The notes under the pieces were generated by a model. The model had not been told where the DNA came from and searched no databases. It was given only the letters and a program-made list of their open reading frames with translations. Below, piece after piece: positions 10,646 through 18,415 of a DNA stretch of 64,000 bases. The DNA comes from Methylorubrum salsuginis (lineage in GTDB: Bacteria; Pseudomonadota; Alphaproteobacteria; Rhizobiales; Beijerinckiaceae). The stretch spans positions 62,001-126,000 of the forward strand of contig NZ_FOSV01000009.1 of assembly GCF_900114375.1 (NCBI RefSeq), given 5' to 3'. How positions within the stretch are numbered: position 1 is the first letter of the stretch; every line of letters begins with the position of its first letter. The position numbers and the translations under genes were made by a program.

Positions 10646-12418
10646 TCAGGCCGCCATCGGCAGGTCGTCCTCGGTCTGCGCCGCCATGAACTGCGCCTTG
10701 GCGAGGTCGGCGAAGCGATGCCCTTGGGCGACCAGTTCGTCGAAGGTGCCGGCTTCCACGATCTTGCCCTGCTCGAACACGAGGATGCGGTCGGCGTTGC
10801 GGATCGTGGCGAGGCGGTGGGCGATCACGAAGGTCGTGCGGCCCTCCATCACGGTCTCCAGCGCCTGCTGCAGCTTGCGCTCGGTGGCGGCGTCGAGGGC
10901 GCTCGTCGCCTCATCGAGGATCAGCACCGGCGGGTTCTTCAGGAGCGCGCGGGCGATCGAGAGGCGCTGGCGCTCGCCGCCCGACAGGGAGCGGCCGCGC
11001 TCGCCGATCACGGTGTCGAGGCCGTCCGACTGGCGGGCCATGAACTCGCCGGCCTGGGCGCGTTCCAGCGCGTCGAGCATCTCGGCATCCGTCGCGTCGG
11101 GGCGACCGACCTGAAGGTTCTCGCGGATCGAGCGGTTGAACAGCATCGGCTCTTGGAACACGACGCCGATGTTGTGGCGCAAGCTCGAGAGGCCGATGTC
11201 GCGGATGTCGGTGCCGTCGATGCGGATGGCGCCCTGATCCGGGTCGAAGGTCCGGTGCAGCAGGCCGAGCGTGGTCGACTTGCCCGAGCCGGTGGTGCCG
11301 ACGAGCGCCACGGTCTCGCCGGGCTTGGCCGTGAACGACACGCCGTCGAGCGCCCGGCGGCGGCCGTCGTAGGAGAAGGCGACGTTGTCGAACTCGACCG
11401 CGCCCTCGGGGCGGGCCAGCGGCTTAGCATGGGCCCGGTCGCGGACGGCGGGCACCGTGTCGAGCACCTCGAAGAACTCGCGCATCTTCGGCGCCTGCAT
11501 GAACACCCCGTTCACGAAGGTGACGACGTGGTCGAGCTTGGTCACCAGCATGGTGGCGAGGCTCATGAAGGCGACGATCTCGCCGACGGTGGCCGCACCT
11601 TTCTGGTGCAGGGCGATGCCGGTGATGAAGATCGCCGTCATGGTGAGCGTGCCCGACGCCCGGGTGGCGACGTTGGCGAGCGCCCACCACGACAGGACCG
11701 GAATCTGAACCTTCAGCAGATCGTGGATGATGGTGCGCATCGCCTCCTTCTCGGCCCGCGCGCGGGTGAAGGACTGGATGACGGCGACGTTGCCGAGCGC
11801 GTCGGAGGCATGCGCCGCGAGGCCCGACTGGTACTCCTCGACCTCGCCCTGCAGCGTCTCGGTGCGGCGCAGGACGTAGCTCGCCAGCGCGGTGAAGATC
11901 AGCACCAGCACGACGAGGATCGCGCCGAGACGCCAGTTCACGAACAGGGTCAGCGGCAGCAGCACGCCGACGGAGAGCAGGGCGGCGAAGTGCTCGCGGA
12001 AGAAGTTGAGCCAGATCCAGGCCATGCCGTTGGTGCCCTCCAGCATCGCCTTCAGCACCCGCCCGGAATGGTTGGACGAGTGGAAGGCGATGGGCAGCTC
12101 CAGCACGTGCTCGAAGAAATTCGCCATGGTGGCGAGGCGGTTGCGGTGGGCCAAGCGGTCGGAATGGAGCGCGATGGCCACGCCCGCGCCGATGGTGAAC
12201 AGGCCGAACACCACCCAGGCGACGATCCACGGGGCGAGCGACGTGGCGGGCGCGTCCTTCGACAGATGGGTGAGCCCGTCGATGATGCGGCCCATGATGA
12301 GCGGTTCGGCGAAGGCCGCCACCGCCAGCGCGACGTTGGCCGCGATCAGGCCCACGGCCAGCCGCTTCTCCGCCCCGAGCAGGCTCAGAACCCGCGCGTA
12401 GAGACGAATCATCGACAT
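10646..12418 (-). CDS. ndvA: NdvA/ChvA-type cyclic beta-glucan ABC exporter
   Basis: Half-transporter with fused permease and ATPase, 590 residues. The family exports cyclic beta-1,2-glucan to the periplasm in rhizobia and Brucella. Residues about 15-300 form a six-helix ABC exporter domain. The ATPase has Walker [10 protein letters not shown], signature LSGGERQR, Walker [13 protein letters not shown] and the His switch [17 protein letters not shown] chose the ATG at 12418, with a GGGGGAG ribosome-binding site upstream on the minus strand. No cyclic glucan synthase lies in the window, so a lipid A or other glycan substrate cannot be excluded. Divergent from motA. Confidence 0.87.
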   Translation of the reverse strand: MSMIRLYARVLSLLGAEKRLAVGLIAANVALAVAAFAEPLIMGRIIDGLTHLSKDAPATSLAPWIVAWVVFGLFTIGAGVAIALHSDRLAHRNRLATMANFFEHVLELPIAFHSSNHSGRVLKAMLEGTNGMAWIWLNFFREHFAALLSVGVLLPLTLFVNWRLGAILVVLVLIFTALASYVLRRTETLQGEVEEYQSGLAAHASDALGNVAVIQSFTRARAEKEAMRTIIHDLLKVQIPVLSWWALANVATRASGTLTMTAIFITGIALHQKGAATVGEIVAFMSLATMLVTKLDHVVTFVNGVFMQAPKMREFFEVLDTVPAVRDRAHAKPLARPEGAVEFDNVAFSYDGRRRALDGVSFTAKPGETVALVGTTGSGKSTTLGLLHRTFDPDQGAIRIDGTDIRDIGLSSLRHNIGVVFQEPMLFNRSIRENLQVGRPDATDAEMLDALERAQAGEFMARQSDGLDTVIGERGRSLSGGERQRLSIARALLKNPPVLILDEATSALDAATERKLQQALETVMEGRTTFVIAHRLATIRNADRILVFEQGKIVEAGTFDELVAQGHRFADLAKAQFMAAQTEDDLPMAA

Positions 12419-12677
12419 CAGGTTTCGCTCCCCCGTCCCGTCCGGCCGCCTCGCGGAGACCGGCTTCGTGAGACCCGCCGGGGATCTCCCGGCCCCGGCG
12501 ATCCGGCTCCGCTCAGGCGGTTTTCGGACCATCGGTGCGGGACTTATGCCCCGCCGCCCCTGAACGGCACATGACGCGGCCGTTATCGCTTCGGCAACGT
12601 CCTTTACGGTTCCTTCAGCCTGATTTTTTAGATCTGTGACGAGTGCCCGCAGGCGGGCTGGATCGGGCGTCGCGTCA

Positions 12678-13451
12678 ATGGATCTCGCAACCGGTGTCGG
12701 GCTGCTCGGCGGCGTCGGCGTGGTGTTCACGCTCATCATGATCGATGGCGGCAACTTCGCCGCCTATTTCGACAAGCACGCGGTGATCGTCATCTTCGGC
12801 GGCTCGGTGATGGCGACCATCATCCGCTTCCCGTTCTCGGTGATCGCCCACGGCGTGCCGATGGGCCTGCGCTACGCCTTCACCATGCGGGCGGTGAAGC
12901 CGCACGACCTGATCGAGGAGATCACCCGGATCGCCGAGGTGGTGCGCAAAAGCGGGCCCATCGCGCTGGAGAGCATGGAAATCTCCGATCCCTTCCTGGC
13001 GCAGGGCGCGCGCTACATCGCCGACGGCTACGACCGCGACTTCATCCGCGACACGATGGAGCGCGACCGCGACAACTTCCTGATGCATCTCGACGAGGGC
13101 TCGAAGATCTACCGGGCCTTCGGCGACTGCGCCCCGGCCTGGGGCATGATCGGCACCATCCTCGGCATGGTGACGATGTTCGCCAACATGTCCGACCCGT
13201 CGAAGCTCGGCCCCGCCATGGCGACCGCGCTGCTGGCCACCCTCTACGGCGCGCTGATCGCCAATCTCGTGGCGCTGCCGATCGCCGACAAGCTGCACGT
13301 GAAGGTCGAGGAGGAGGACGTCTCGCGATCCCTCATCATCGACGGCATCCTGCTGATCCGCGACCAGAAGAGCGCCTCGCTCGTGCGCGAGATGCTGATC
13401 GCCTACCTGCCGGCCAACCATCGCGCCGACCTCGTCGCCGAAGCGGCTTGA
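12678..13451 (+). CDS. motA: Flagellar stator protein MotA (PomA-like)
   Basis: Inner-membrane ion channel subunit of a flagellar stator. The product has 257 residues with four membrane segments: two near the N-terminus ([18 protein letters not shown] and a second one containing [15 protein letters not shown]) and two in the C-terminal half ([18 protein letters not shown] and [20 protein letters not shown]). The loop between holds charged residues expected to contact FliG. The Pro in CAPAWGMIG matches the conserved proline of stators. The length fits the short PomA-type class. A motB gene follows after 113 bases. No other flagellar gene lies in the window. Confidence 0.9.
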   Translation: MDLATGVGLLGGVGVVFTLIMIDGGNFAAYFDKHAVIVIFGGSVMATIIRFPFSVIAHGVPMGLRYAFTMRAVKPHDLIEEITRIAEVVRKSGPIALESMEISDPFLAQGARYIADGYDRDFIRDTMERDRDNFLMHLDEGSKIYRAFGDCAPAWGMIGTILGMVTMFANMSDPSKLGPAMATALLATLYGALIANLVALPIADKLHVKVEEEDVSRSLIIDGILLIRDQKSASLVREMLIAYLPANHRADLVAEAA

Positions 13452-13564
13452 TGGAGAGTTGCCCCGCTTGCGCGGGGCGTCCGGCGGACCACCGCCGCCG
13501 CGCAGTTGCGCGGGCAGACCTCGATGGTGGGGACCATCGCGGTCCGGTTTGAGGAGATGCGGAC

Positions 13565-14398
13565 GTGGCCAAGAAGAAGCGCGGCGGTGCGCATGGCGGT
13601 CACGGCTGGTTCGTGACCTTCGCCGACCTGATGGCGCTCCTGATGAGCTTCTTCGTCATGATCGCCGCCTACTCGACCCAGGACCAGAAGAAGCTTCAGG
13701 TCGTGGCGGGCTCGATGCGCGACGCCTTCGGCACCAGCAAGGAATCGAAGTTCGCCGGCATCATCGAGCAGGAGGGCCTGCCGACGGCGGACAAGCTGAA
13801 GCACCTGCGCGACGTGCCGCCCGAGCGCGCCTCCGACCGCACCACGCCGCCGCAGCTCGACAGCGGCCTCGACGACGGCATTCCCGATCGCGGCTATCCG
13901 GAAGCCTTTGGGCAGGCCGCCGCCTCGCTGCGGCAGGCGATGCAGGACATGCCGGAGGTGGCCGAGCTGTCGAAGAACATCATCATCTCGCCGACCCGCC
14001 GGGGGCTCGACGTGGCGATCGTCGATCAGGACGGGCGCTCGATGTTCCCCGAAGGATCGAGCCGGCCCTACGACCGCACCCGGCGGCTTCTGGAGAAGCT
14101 CGTGCCGACGCTGGCGCGGCTGCCCAACCGCATCGTCGTGACCGGCTTCACGGCGACGCCCCGGCCGGGCCAGCGCGACACCGCCCCGCCCTGGGAGCTC
14201 TCGGCCAACCGGGCGCTCAGCGTGCGCGACATCCTGGCCTCCGCCGGGCTCCCCGACGACCGCTTCGCCTCGGTGAGCGGCAAGGCCGACACCGAGCCGA
14301 TGTTCCCCGACAACCCCTATCTCGCGGCCAACCGCCGGGTGACCGTGACGCTGCTCTCCGAGCCCCCGCCGACACCGAACGGCAAGGTGCTGCCGTAA
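13565..14398 (+). CDS. motB: Flagellar stator protein MotB (OmpA-type peptidoglycan anchor)
   Basis: Stator partner of MotA. The product has 277 residues from a GTG with GAGGAG 9 bases upstream. A Lys/Arg/Gly-rich cytoplasmic tail precedes one membrane helix (WFVTFADLMALLMSFFVMI), where Asp21 matches the conserved ion-carrying Asp of MotB. A periplasmic linker leads to an OmpA/MotB C-terminal domain (about residues 150-265) with WELSANRALSVRDIL and the terminal AANRRVTVTLL motif that binds peptidoglycan. The hairpin at 13459-13476 in the motA-motB gap may adjust expression between the two. Confidence 0.9.
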   Translation: MAKKKRGGAHGGHGWFVTFADLMALLMSFFVMIAAYSTQDQKKLQVVAGSMRDAFGTSKESKFAGIIEQEGLPTADKLKHLRDVPPERASDRTTPPQLDSGLDDGIPDRGYPEAFGQAAASLRQAMQDMPEVAELSKNIIISPTRRGLDVAIVDQDGRSMFPEGSSRPYDRTRRLLEKLVPTLARLPNRIVVTGFTATPRPGQRDTAPPWELSANRALSVRDILASAGLPDDRFASVSGKADTEPMFPDNPYLAANRRVTVTLLSEPPPTPNGKVLP

Positions 14399-14411
14399 CG
14401 AGCGCGCGCTG

Positions 14412-16619
14412 TCAGACCAGCGTGATCTCGGAGATCGCCACACCGAGGATGCGCGCATCGCCGCTCTCACCGGTGTCGTCCTTGATTCCAGGCATCCGGA
14501 CGGTGACGAGCGAGAAGCCGAGCCACGGAACGGTCCGTGAGGTCGGTCCCAACGGGATTTCGACCTCGACCGAGTCGTTCGATGTCAGGCTCGCGGCGAC
14601 GGGTTCGTGACAATCCAGGCTGAAGTAGGCTGTTCGCGGCGATGCGGAGGCGGCGCGTGCCTTGATCACGATGGCCCGCGCCGTCGCATCGGTGATGCGT
14701 AGCGCGAAGGCCGCTTGGCGCAACGTCCAGACGTGGTGCGCCTCCACCTCATGGAAGCCGGGCCAGCCCGCCAGGGCGCGGGCCAGCGCGGACGAGGGGG
14801 AAATCGGATAGGTTCGTCCTCGAGCCAGGGTGACGACCGGGGGAAGGCCGGGGCCGTCCTGAAGCGATGCGTTGCCGGATGCCGAATCCTCCTCGCTTCT
14901 GCAGCGGTTGCGGATGCGCGACCATCGATCGAAGAAGTCCATGAACTGCCGCTGACAGGCCGCCAAGGCCCGGTCGAGCGAGGGGGTGGGGTTGCGAAGT
15001 CGGATGTCCTCCACGTCGCGGATGCGTTGTGCCAACGCCATCAACTCGATCGCTCCGTATTGCTCCTGCCTGCGCAGGTTCCGGCTGCCGCCGCCCAGGC
15101 GCTTGTGAGAGTTGTTCGGGTGACGACGCCACGCCACGTAGGGCTGGGCCAGATGGTGATGGGTGCCGAGAAGCGTCGCCCGGAGCGGCGTCAGCAGGTC
15201 GAAGCCGTACGGGCACAGCTCCGGATCGAGGGGGGCGAACGCCTCGATGACCGAGCGGTGGAAGGCCGAGGTGGCGCCGATCCAGGGCGCTCCCCACATC
15301 TGCGGGACCGCGTCGGGATCGGCCAGGATGCCGTCGTCGTGCGCGACGTCGAAGAGGCCGAGCGGAGCGCCGCTCTCGGAGATCATGACGGCGTTGCTGG
15401 TCACCAAGCGGCAGTCAGGATCCGCCGCGAACCGTGAAAGAATTGCCTCGATCCGCCCCGGCAAGGCGAGGTCGTCGCTGTCGGCCTGAATCAGGATCGA
15501 TCCCCGCGCATGCCGGACAATGTCGGGCAACACGCCATGGCCGCGGGCCGCATCGTGTCTCAGGATCGTCGCGGCGATCTCGGGATGGCGTGCGAGCACT
15601 TCCGTCACCACCGCGAGTCCGCGATCCGTGGAGCCGTCGTCGATCAGCAGGAGTTCGAGATCCGGCCGCCACTGGGAAAACAGGCTTTCGAGTTGGGAGC
15701 CGATCCATCGGGCGTGATTGTGGAGGGGAATGAACACGGTCGCGCGCACCTCTCCCTCGTCGATAACGGCGGCCGCCGGTGGGGTATCGGGCACGGTCGA
15801 GGCCGGGGCGGGATCGGGGGCACTCCAGCGTGCGATCGCGGAAGCGATCTCGACTTCGTCGTAGAAGGTGCGCACGCAGGGGTGCGCGTAGAGATTTTCG
15901 AGGAAGGCACGCGGCAGGCGAAAGCGCTCCCGCAAGCGCGCGTATAGGGTGCCCGTCGGCTTGGTGGCGGTGACGTTCTCGGCCGGGACCGTGAAAGTCT
16001 CCCCCGGGAACAGGCGTCCGAGGCCGTCCTCGATCGCGGCCGGCGCGTCCTCATGGCGAAACAGCAGCAGGGCGACGTTGTCGCCCTCGTAGAGTGTGAA
16101 GCCCCGTTCTCGATCGAACGGCGGTTGGCTCAAATCGAGTCCGAAGCCGGATCCGAGTTCGTCCTGAAGCCAGTGCAGGGGAGCGTGGATCATCATCTCC
16201 GCCATGGCGCGCACCGCATCGGCCTCGGGATCGCGCCGCTGCCAGAGGTCGGCGAGCGCGCGCGCGAGGTCGTCGACGGCCTCCGCGTCGGTCCGGCCGA
16301 CGAGTTCGGGGAAGAAGACTTCGAGATTCTGGACGGCGACGGAGAGCGAGCGGGCGACCGGATCCCGGACCCCGCTCAGGATGACGATCCGCTCACCGCT
16401 CCGTCGGGCCGCTTCGAGGCGGGGACGAAGCGCGTCGTTGTCGAAGCCGCGGCGAAGGCCCTGCGTGTCCGTGGCTGCCGCGGCGAGGAAGCGGTCGACC
16501 GTCGTCAGGGTCGACGGTTGCAGGCCGTGGGTCCGGAAGACTTCTCCGGGATATCGCTCGCTCAGCATTGCGTGGAGCGACGTGGTGAAGACCTTGGCGT
16601 ATGTGAGGATGAGGATCAT
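14412..16619 (-). CDS. Three-domain capsule synthesis/glycosyltransferase family 2 protein
   Basis: A 735-residue multidomain protein. Residues about 1-240 resemble the putative capsular polysaccharide synthesis/sulfotransferase-like group: ILILTYAKVFTTSLHAML at the start and VRDPVARSLSVAVQNL as a phosphate-binding-like loop. Residues about 270-520 are a GT-A fold glycosyltransferase 2 domain (FIPLHNHARWIGSQLESL, LLLIDDGSTDRG, and QADSDD as the metal-binding DxD-type motif). The C-terminal 140 residues look beta-rich and carry no motif I know. The ATG at 16619 has GGAG 6 bases upstream; a GTG at 16634 is possible. Divergent from a NeuD-like acyltransferase, suggesting a shared role in surface glycan modification (inference). 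Confidence 0.75.
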   Translation of the reverse strand: MILILTYAKVFTTSLHAMLSERYPGEVFRTHGLQPSTLTTVDRFLAAAATDTQGLRRGFDNDALRPRLEAARRSGERIVILSGVRDPVARSLSVAVQNLEVFFPELVGRTDAEAVDDLARALADLWQRRDPEADAVRAMAEMMIHAPLHWLQDELGSGFGLDLSQPPFDRERGFTLYEGDNVALLLFRHEDAPAAIEDGLGRLFPGETFTVPAENVTATKPTGTLYARLRERFRLPRAFLENLYAHPCVRTFYDEVEIASAIARWSAPDPAPASTVPDTPPAAAVIDEGEVRATVFIPLHNHARWIGSQLESLFSQWRPDLELLLIDDGSTDRGLAVVTEVLARHPEIAATILRHDAARGHGVLPDIVRHARGSILIQADSDDLALPGRIEAILSRFAADPDCRLVTSNAVMISESGAPLGLFDVAHDDGILADPDAVPQMWGAPWIGATSAFHRSVIEAFAPLDPELCPYGFDLLTPLRATLLGTHHHLAQPYVAWRRHPNNSHKRLGGGSRNLRRQEQYGAIELMALAQRIRDVEDIRLRNPTPSLDRALAACQRQFMDFFDRWSRIRNRCRSEEDSASGNASLQDGPGLPPVVTLARGRTYPISPSSALARALAGWPGFHEVEAHHVWTLRQAAFALRITDATARAIVIKARAASASPRTAYFSLDCHEPVAASLTSNDSVEVEIPLGPTSRTVPWLGFSLVTVRMPGIKDDTGESGDARILGVAISEITLV

Positions 16620-17183
16620 CGAGTCTCCGGCCACCCATACCGAGCGCGGTCACCAAGTTCGTTGCGTGGCTCGTCCGAGTTCCAAGGATGTCGCGTGCCG
16701 CCCGGAGAGCCGACCCCGATCGATCGCGTTGGATTCGGCTGGAACGGGTGCCGGCTCGTCGTGCCGGCCCGCGTTGGTCGACCATCCGAGAATGGCCGGT
16801 ACGCCCGACCACGGCTCACGGACGAAGCGCTCCTTATCATGCTCTCAGACCAAGCGGCACGGAACCGGACCGATGGTCCTGTTCCGTGCATCCGGCGGAC
16901 GCAAGCCGCCCCGCCGTCGCGGGGGCCATCGGCGAAGCGTCAGGATCATCGCCGATCGGTATCGAGCGACCGATAGCTCTGCACGGAGGATTGTCATCCG
17001 GGCGGCGGTGCAGGGGCAGGGACGCCGCTCGGTATGATGATCGCCTTTGCCTTCGGCCGAACCGACCGGGTAGAAGGTTAGCCAACGACTTACTGTCAGG
17101 CTGCGAAACGACGTCCGCCGCGGTCGGTTACAGAATGCGTGAGTCGCCCTCGGACTCTGCGCGAATCATTTTCGAGGATCGCC
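16620..17183. other. Divergent intergenic region, no convincing gene
   Basis: 564 bases between the starts of the capsule/glycosyltransferase gene and the acyltransferase gene. It should hold both promoters, but I could not identify convincing -35/-10 pairs. It contains one copy of a dispersed 53-base repeat (16911-16963). Open frames here are Arg/Pro-rich and look like chance frames in GC-rich DNA. Confidence 0.6.
16911..16963. repeat. Dispersed 53-base repeat B, copy 1
   Basis: Matches 63120-63172 in direct orientation with 47 of 53 identical bases by manual alignment and no gaps. Both copies are intergenic or at a gene end. They share a core with the inverted words GGCGA and TCGCC around GGATCATCGCC. 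Confidence 0.7.
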
Positions 17184-17813
17184 GTGTCGAAGATCGGAAA
17201 GCTGCTGTTCGTCGGGGGTGGACGGAACGCCCATAACCTCATCGGCATCATGGAAGGGGCCGGGATCGAGATCGGGGACATCCTCGACGACCGTCCAAGC
17301 GGCCCGATCCTTGGTCGGCCGGTCCGCACCATCGACAGCCAGGATGGTCGGTCGGCCGACGCCTTTCTGACGATCGCCGATCCGGTTGCCGCGCGCGCGG
17401 TCCGCCAGCGACCGGCCTTGAGCGGATGCCGCTGGCCGAGTGTCATCTATCCGAACTGCGTCGGCTCCTCCTATGCCGAGATCGGCGAGGGCAGTTATGT
17501 CGGACCGTTCACGATCCTGACGAACACGCGCCTCGGCCGGCACGTTCATCTCTTCGCCCACAACAGCGTCGGGGCCCGCTCCGAAATCGGCGATTTCACC
17601 GTCATCATGCCGGGCGCGACGGTGGCGAGCGACGCCCGGATCGGCGCAGGTTGCCTGATCGGTACGGGGGCCCGGATCCTGGCCGGCGTCATCGTCGGCG
17701 ACGATTGCCGGGTCGGCGCCAACGTGGTCGTCCGGCGCGACATGCCAGACGGCTCGATCGCCTTGTCCGAGCCCGCCGTGATCAGTCCTCGGCGGAGGGC
17801 CAGCGAACGGTGA
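17184..17813 (+). CDS. NeuD-like sugar O-/N-acyltransferase (left-handed beta-helix)
   Basis: Predicted acyltransferase modifying a nucleotide sugar or surface glycan. The product has 209 residues. An N-terminal Rossmann-like subdomain (KIGKLLFVGGGRNAHNL and IGDILDDRP) is followed by a C-terminal hexapeptide-repeat beta-helix (GSSYAEIGEGSYVGPF, IGDFTVIMPGATVASDARI, IGAGCLIGTGARILAGV), the NeuD/PglD arrangement. The His in LFAHNSVGARSEIG fits the catalytic base position. I chose the GTG at 17184 with GAGGA 5-6 bases upstream, since it places the start directly before the Rossmann strand; an ATG at 17139 would add 15 residues. Confidence 0.82.
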   Translation: MSKIGKLLFVGGGRNAHNLIGIMEGAGIEIGDILDDRPSGPILGRPVRTIDSQDGRSADAFLTIADPVAARAVRQRPALSGCRWPSVIYPNCVGSSYAEIGEGSYVGPFTILTNTRLGRHVHLFAHNSVGARSEIGDFTVIMPGATVASDARIGAGCLIGTGARILAGVIVGDDCRVGANVVVRRDMPDGSIALSEPAVISPRRRASER

Positions 17814-17844
17814 TGACCAATCGGAACGCGATGCCGGGGCCCGG

Positions 17845-18363
17845 TTACTTCGCCACCAGAAGCGCCCAGTACACCTTGTATTTCGAGCCCGGCGCGTAGG
17901 CCGTGGCGATGCCCATGCGGGTCGCATCACCCTTGAGCATCACCGCCCGGTGCGGAGGGCTGTCGCGCCAGCCGGAAAATGCCTCGGCCAGGGTGTGGTA
18001 GCCGGCCGAGAGGTTGGCGTCGGCGCCCTCGAACCCCAGCCGCGTCACGGCGCTGCGGACGGTGCGGCTGCTGCTCGGGCGGTCGGCGGCGGCCATGGCG
18101 GCAGCCTCGGCCTCGGCGAGGCGCTGCAGGTCGGGATCGAGCCGCAGCGGGGCCTCGCCGTTGTTGCCGCGATAGGCCGAGATCATGTCCCGCGCCGCAC
18201 CCGCATCGAGGGCGGTCGAGGCGGTGGTCAGCGGCAGGTACAGGCTCCCGAAGCCGGCTTCAGGCGTCGTTCTGCCCGCGCAGCCCTGAAGCAGGACGGC
18301 GAGGGCGAGAGCCGCGGCGGCGGCGACGTGAGGCAGGCGTGCGGGCACGAATCCATTTCCCAT
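17845..18363 (-). CDS. CAP-domain (SCP/PR1-like) lipoprotein
   Basis: A 172-residue envelope protein. The N-terminus has a hydrophobic core ending in a lipobox-like VLLQGCAG, so it is probably lipidated on the Cys. The remainder is a bacterial CAP/SCP domain: ISAYRGNNGEAPLRLDPDL at the start of the domain, a helix of Ala/Glu repeats, and FSGWRDSPPHRAVML, which carries the conserved WxxSPxHxxxM signature. Bacterial members are poorly characterised. It is convergent with the acyltransferase gene and lies 52 bases downstream of the MscS gene on the same strand, so they may be co-transcribed. Confidence 0.88.
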   Translation of the reverse strand: MGNGFVPARLPHVAAAAALALAVLLQGCAGRTTPEAGFGSLYLPLTTASTALDAGAARDMISAYRGNNGEAPLRLDPDLQRLAEAEAAAMAAADRPSSSRTVRSAVTRLGFEGADANLSAGYHTLAEAFSGWRDSPPHRAVMLKGDATRMGIATAYAPGSKYKVYWALLVAK

Positions 18364-18415
18364 GGGCGATGGACTCAGGTGGGAACGGCCGGGCTTATGC
18401 TCAAGAGGCTCGCCG

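Noticed and set aside
12678..14398. MotA/MotB as part of a Zorya-like defence system
   Set aside because: Both proteins have the ordinary flagellar stator length (257 and 277 residues), ZorA is far longer, and no ZorC, ZorD or ZorE-type gene follows.
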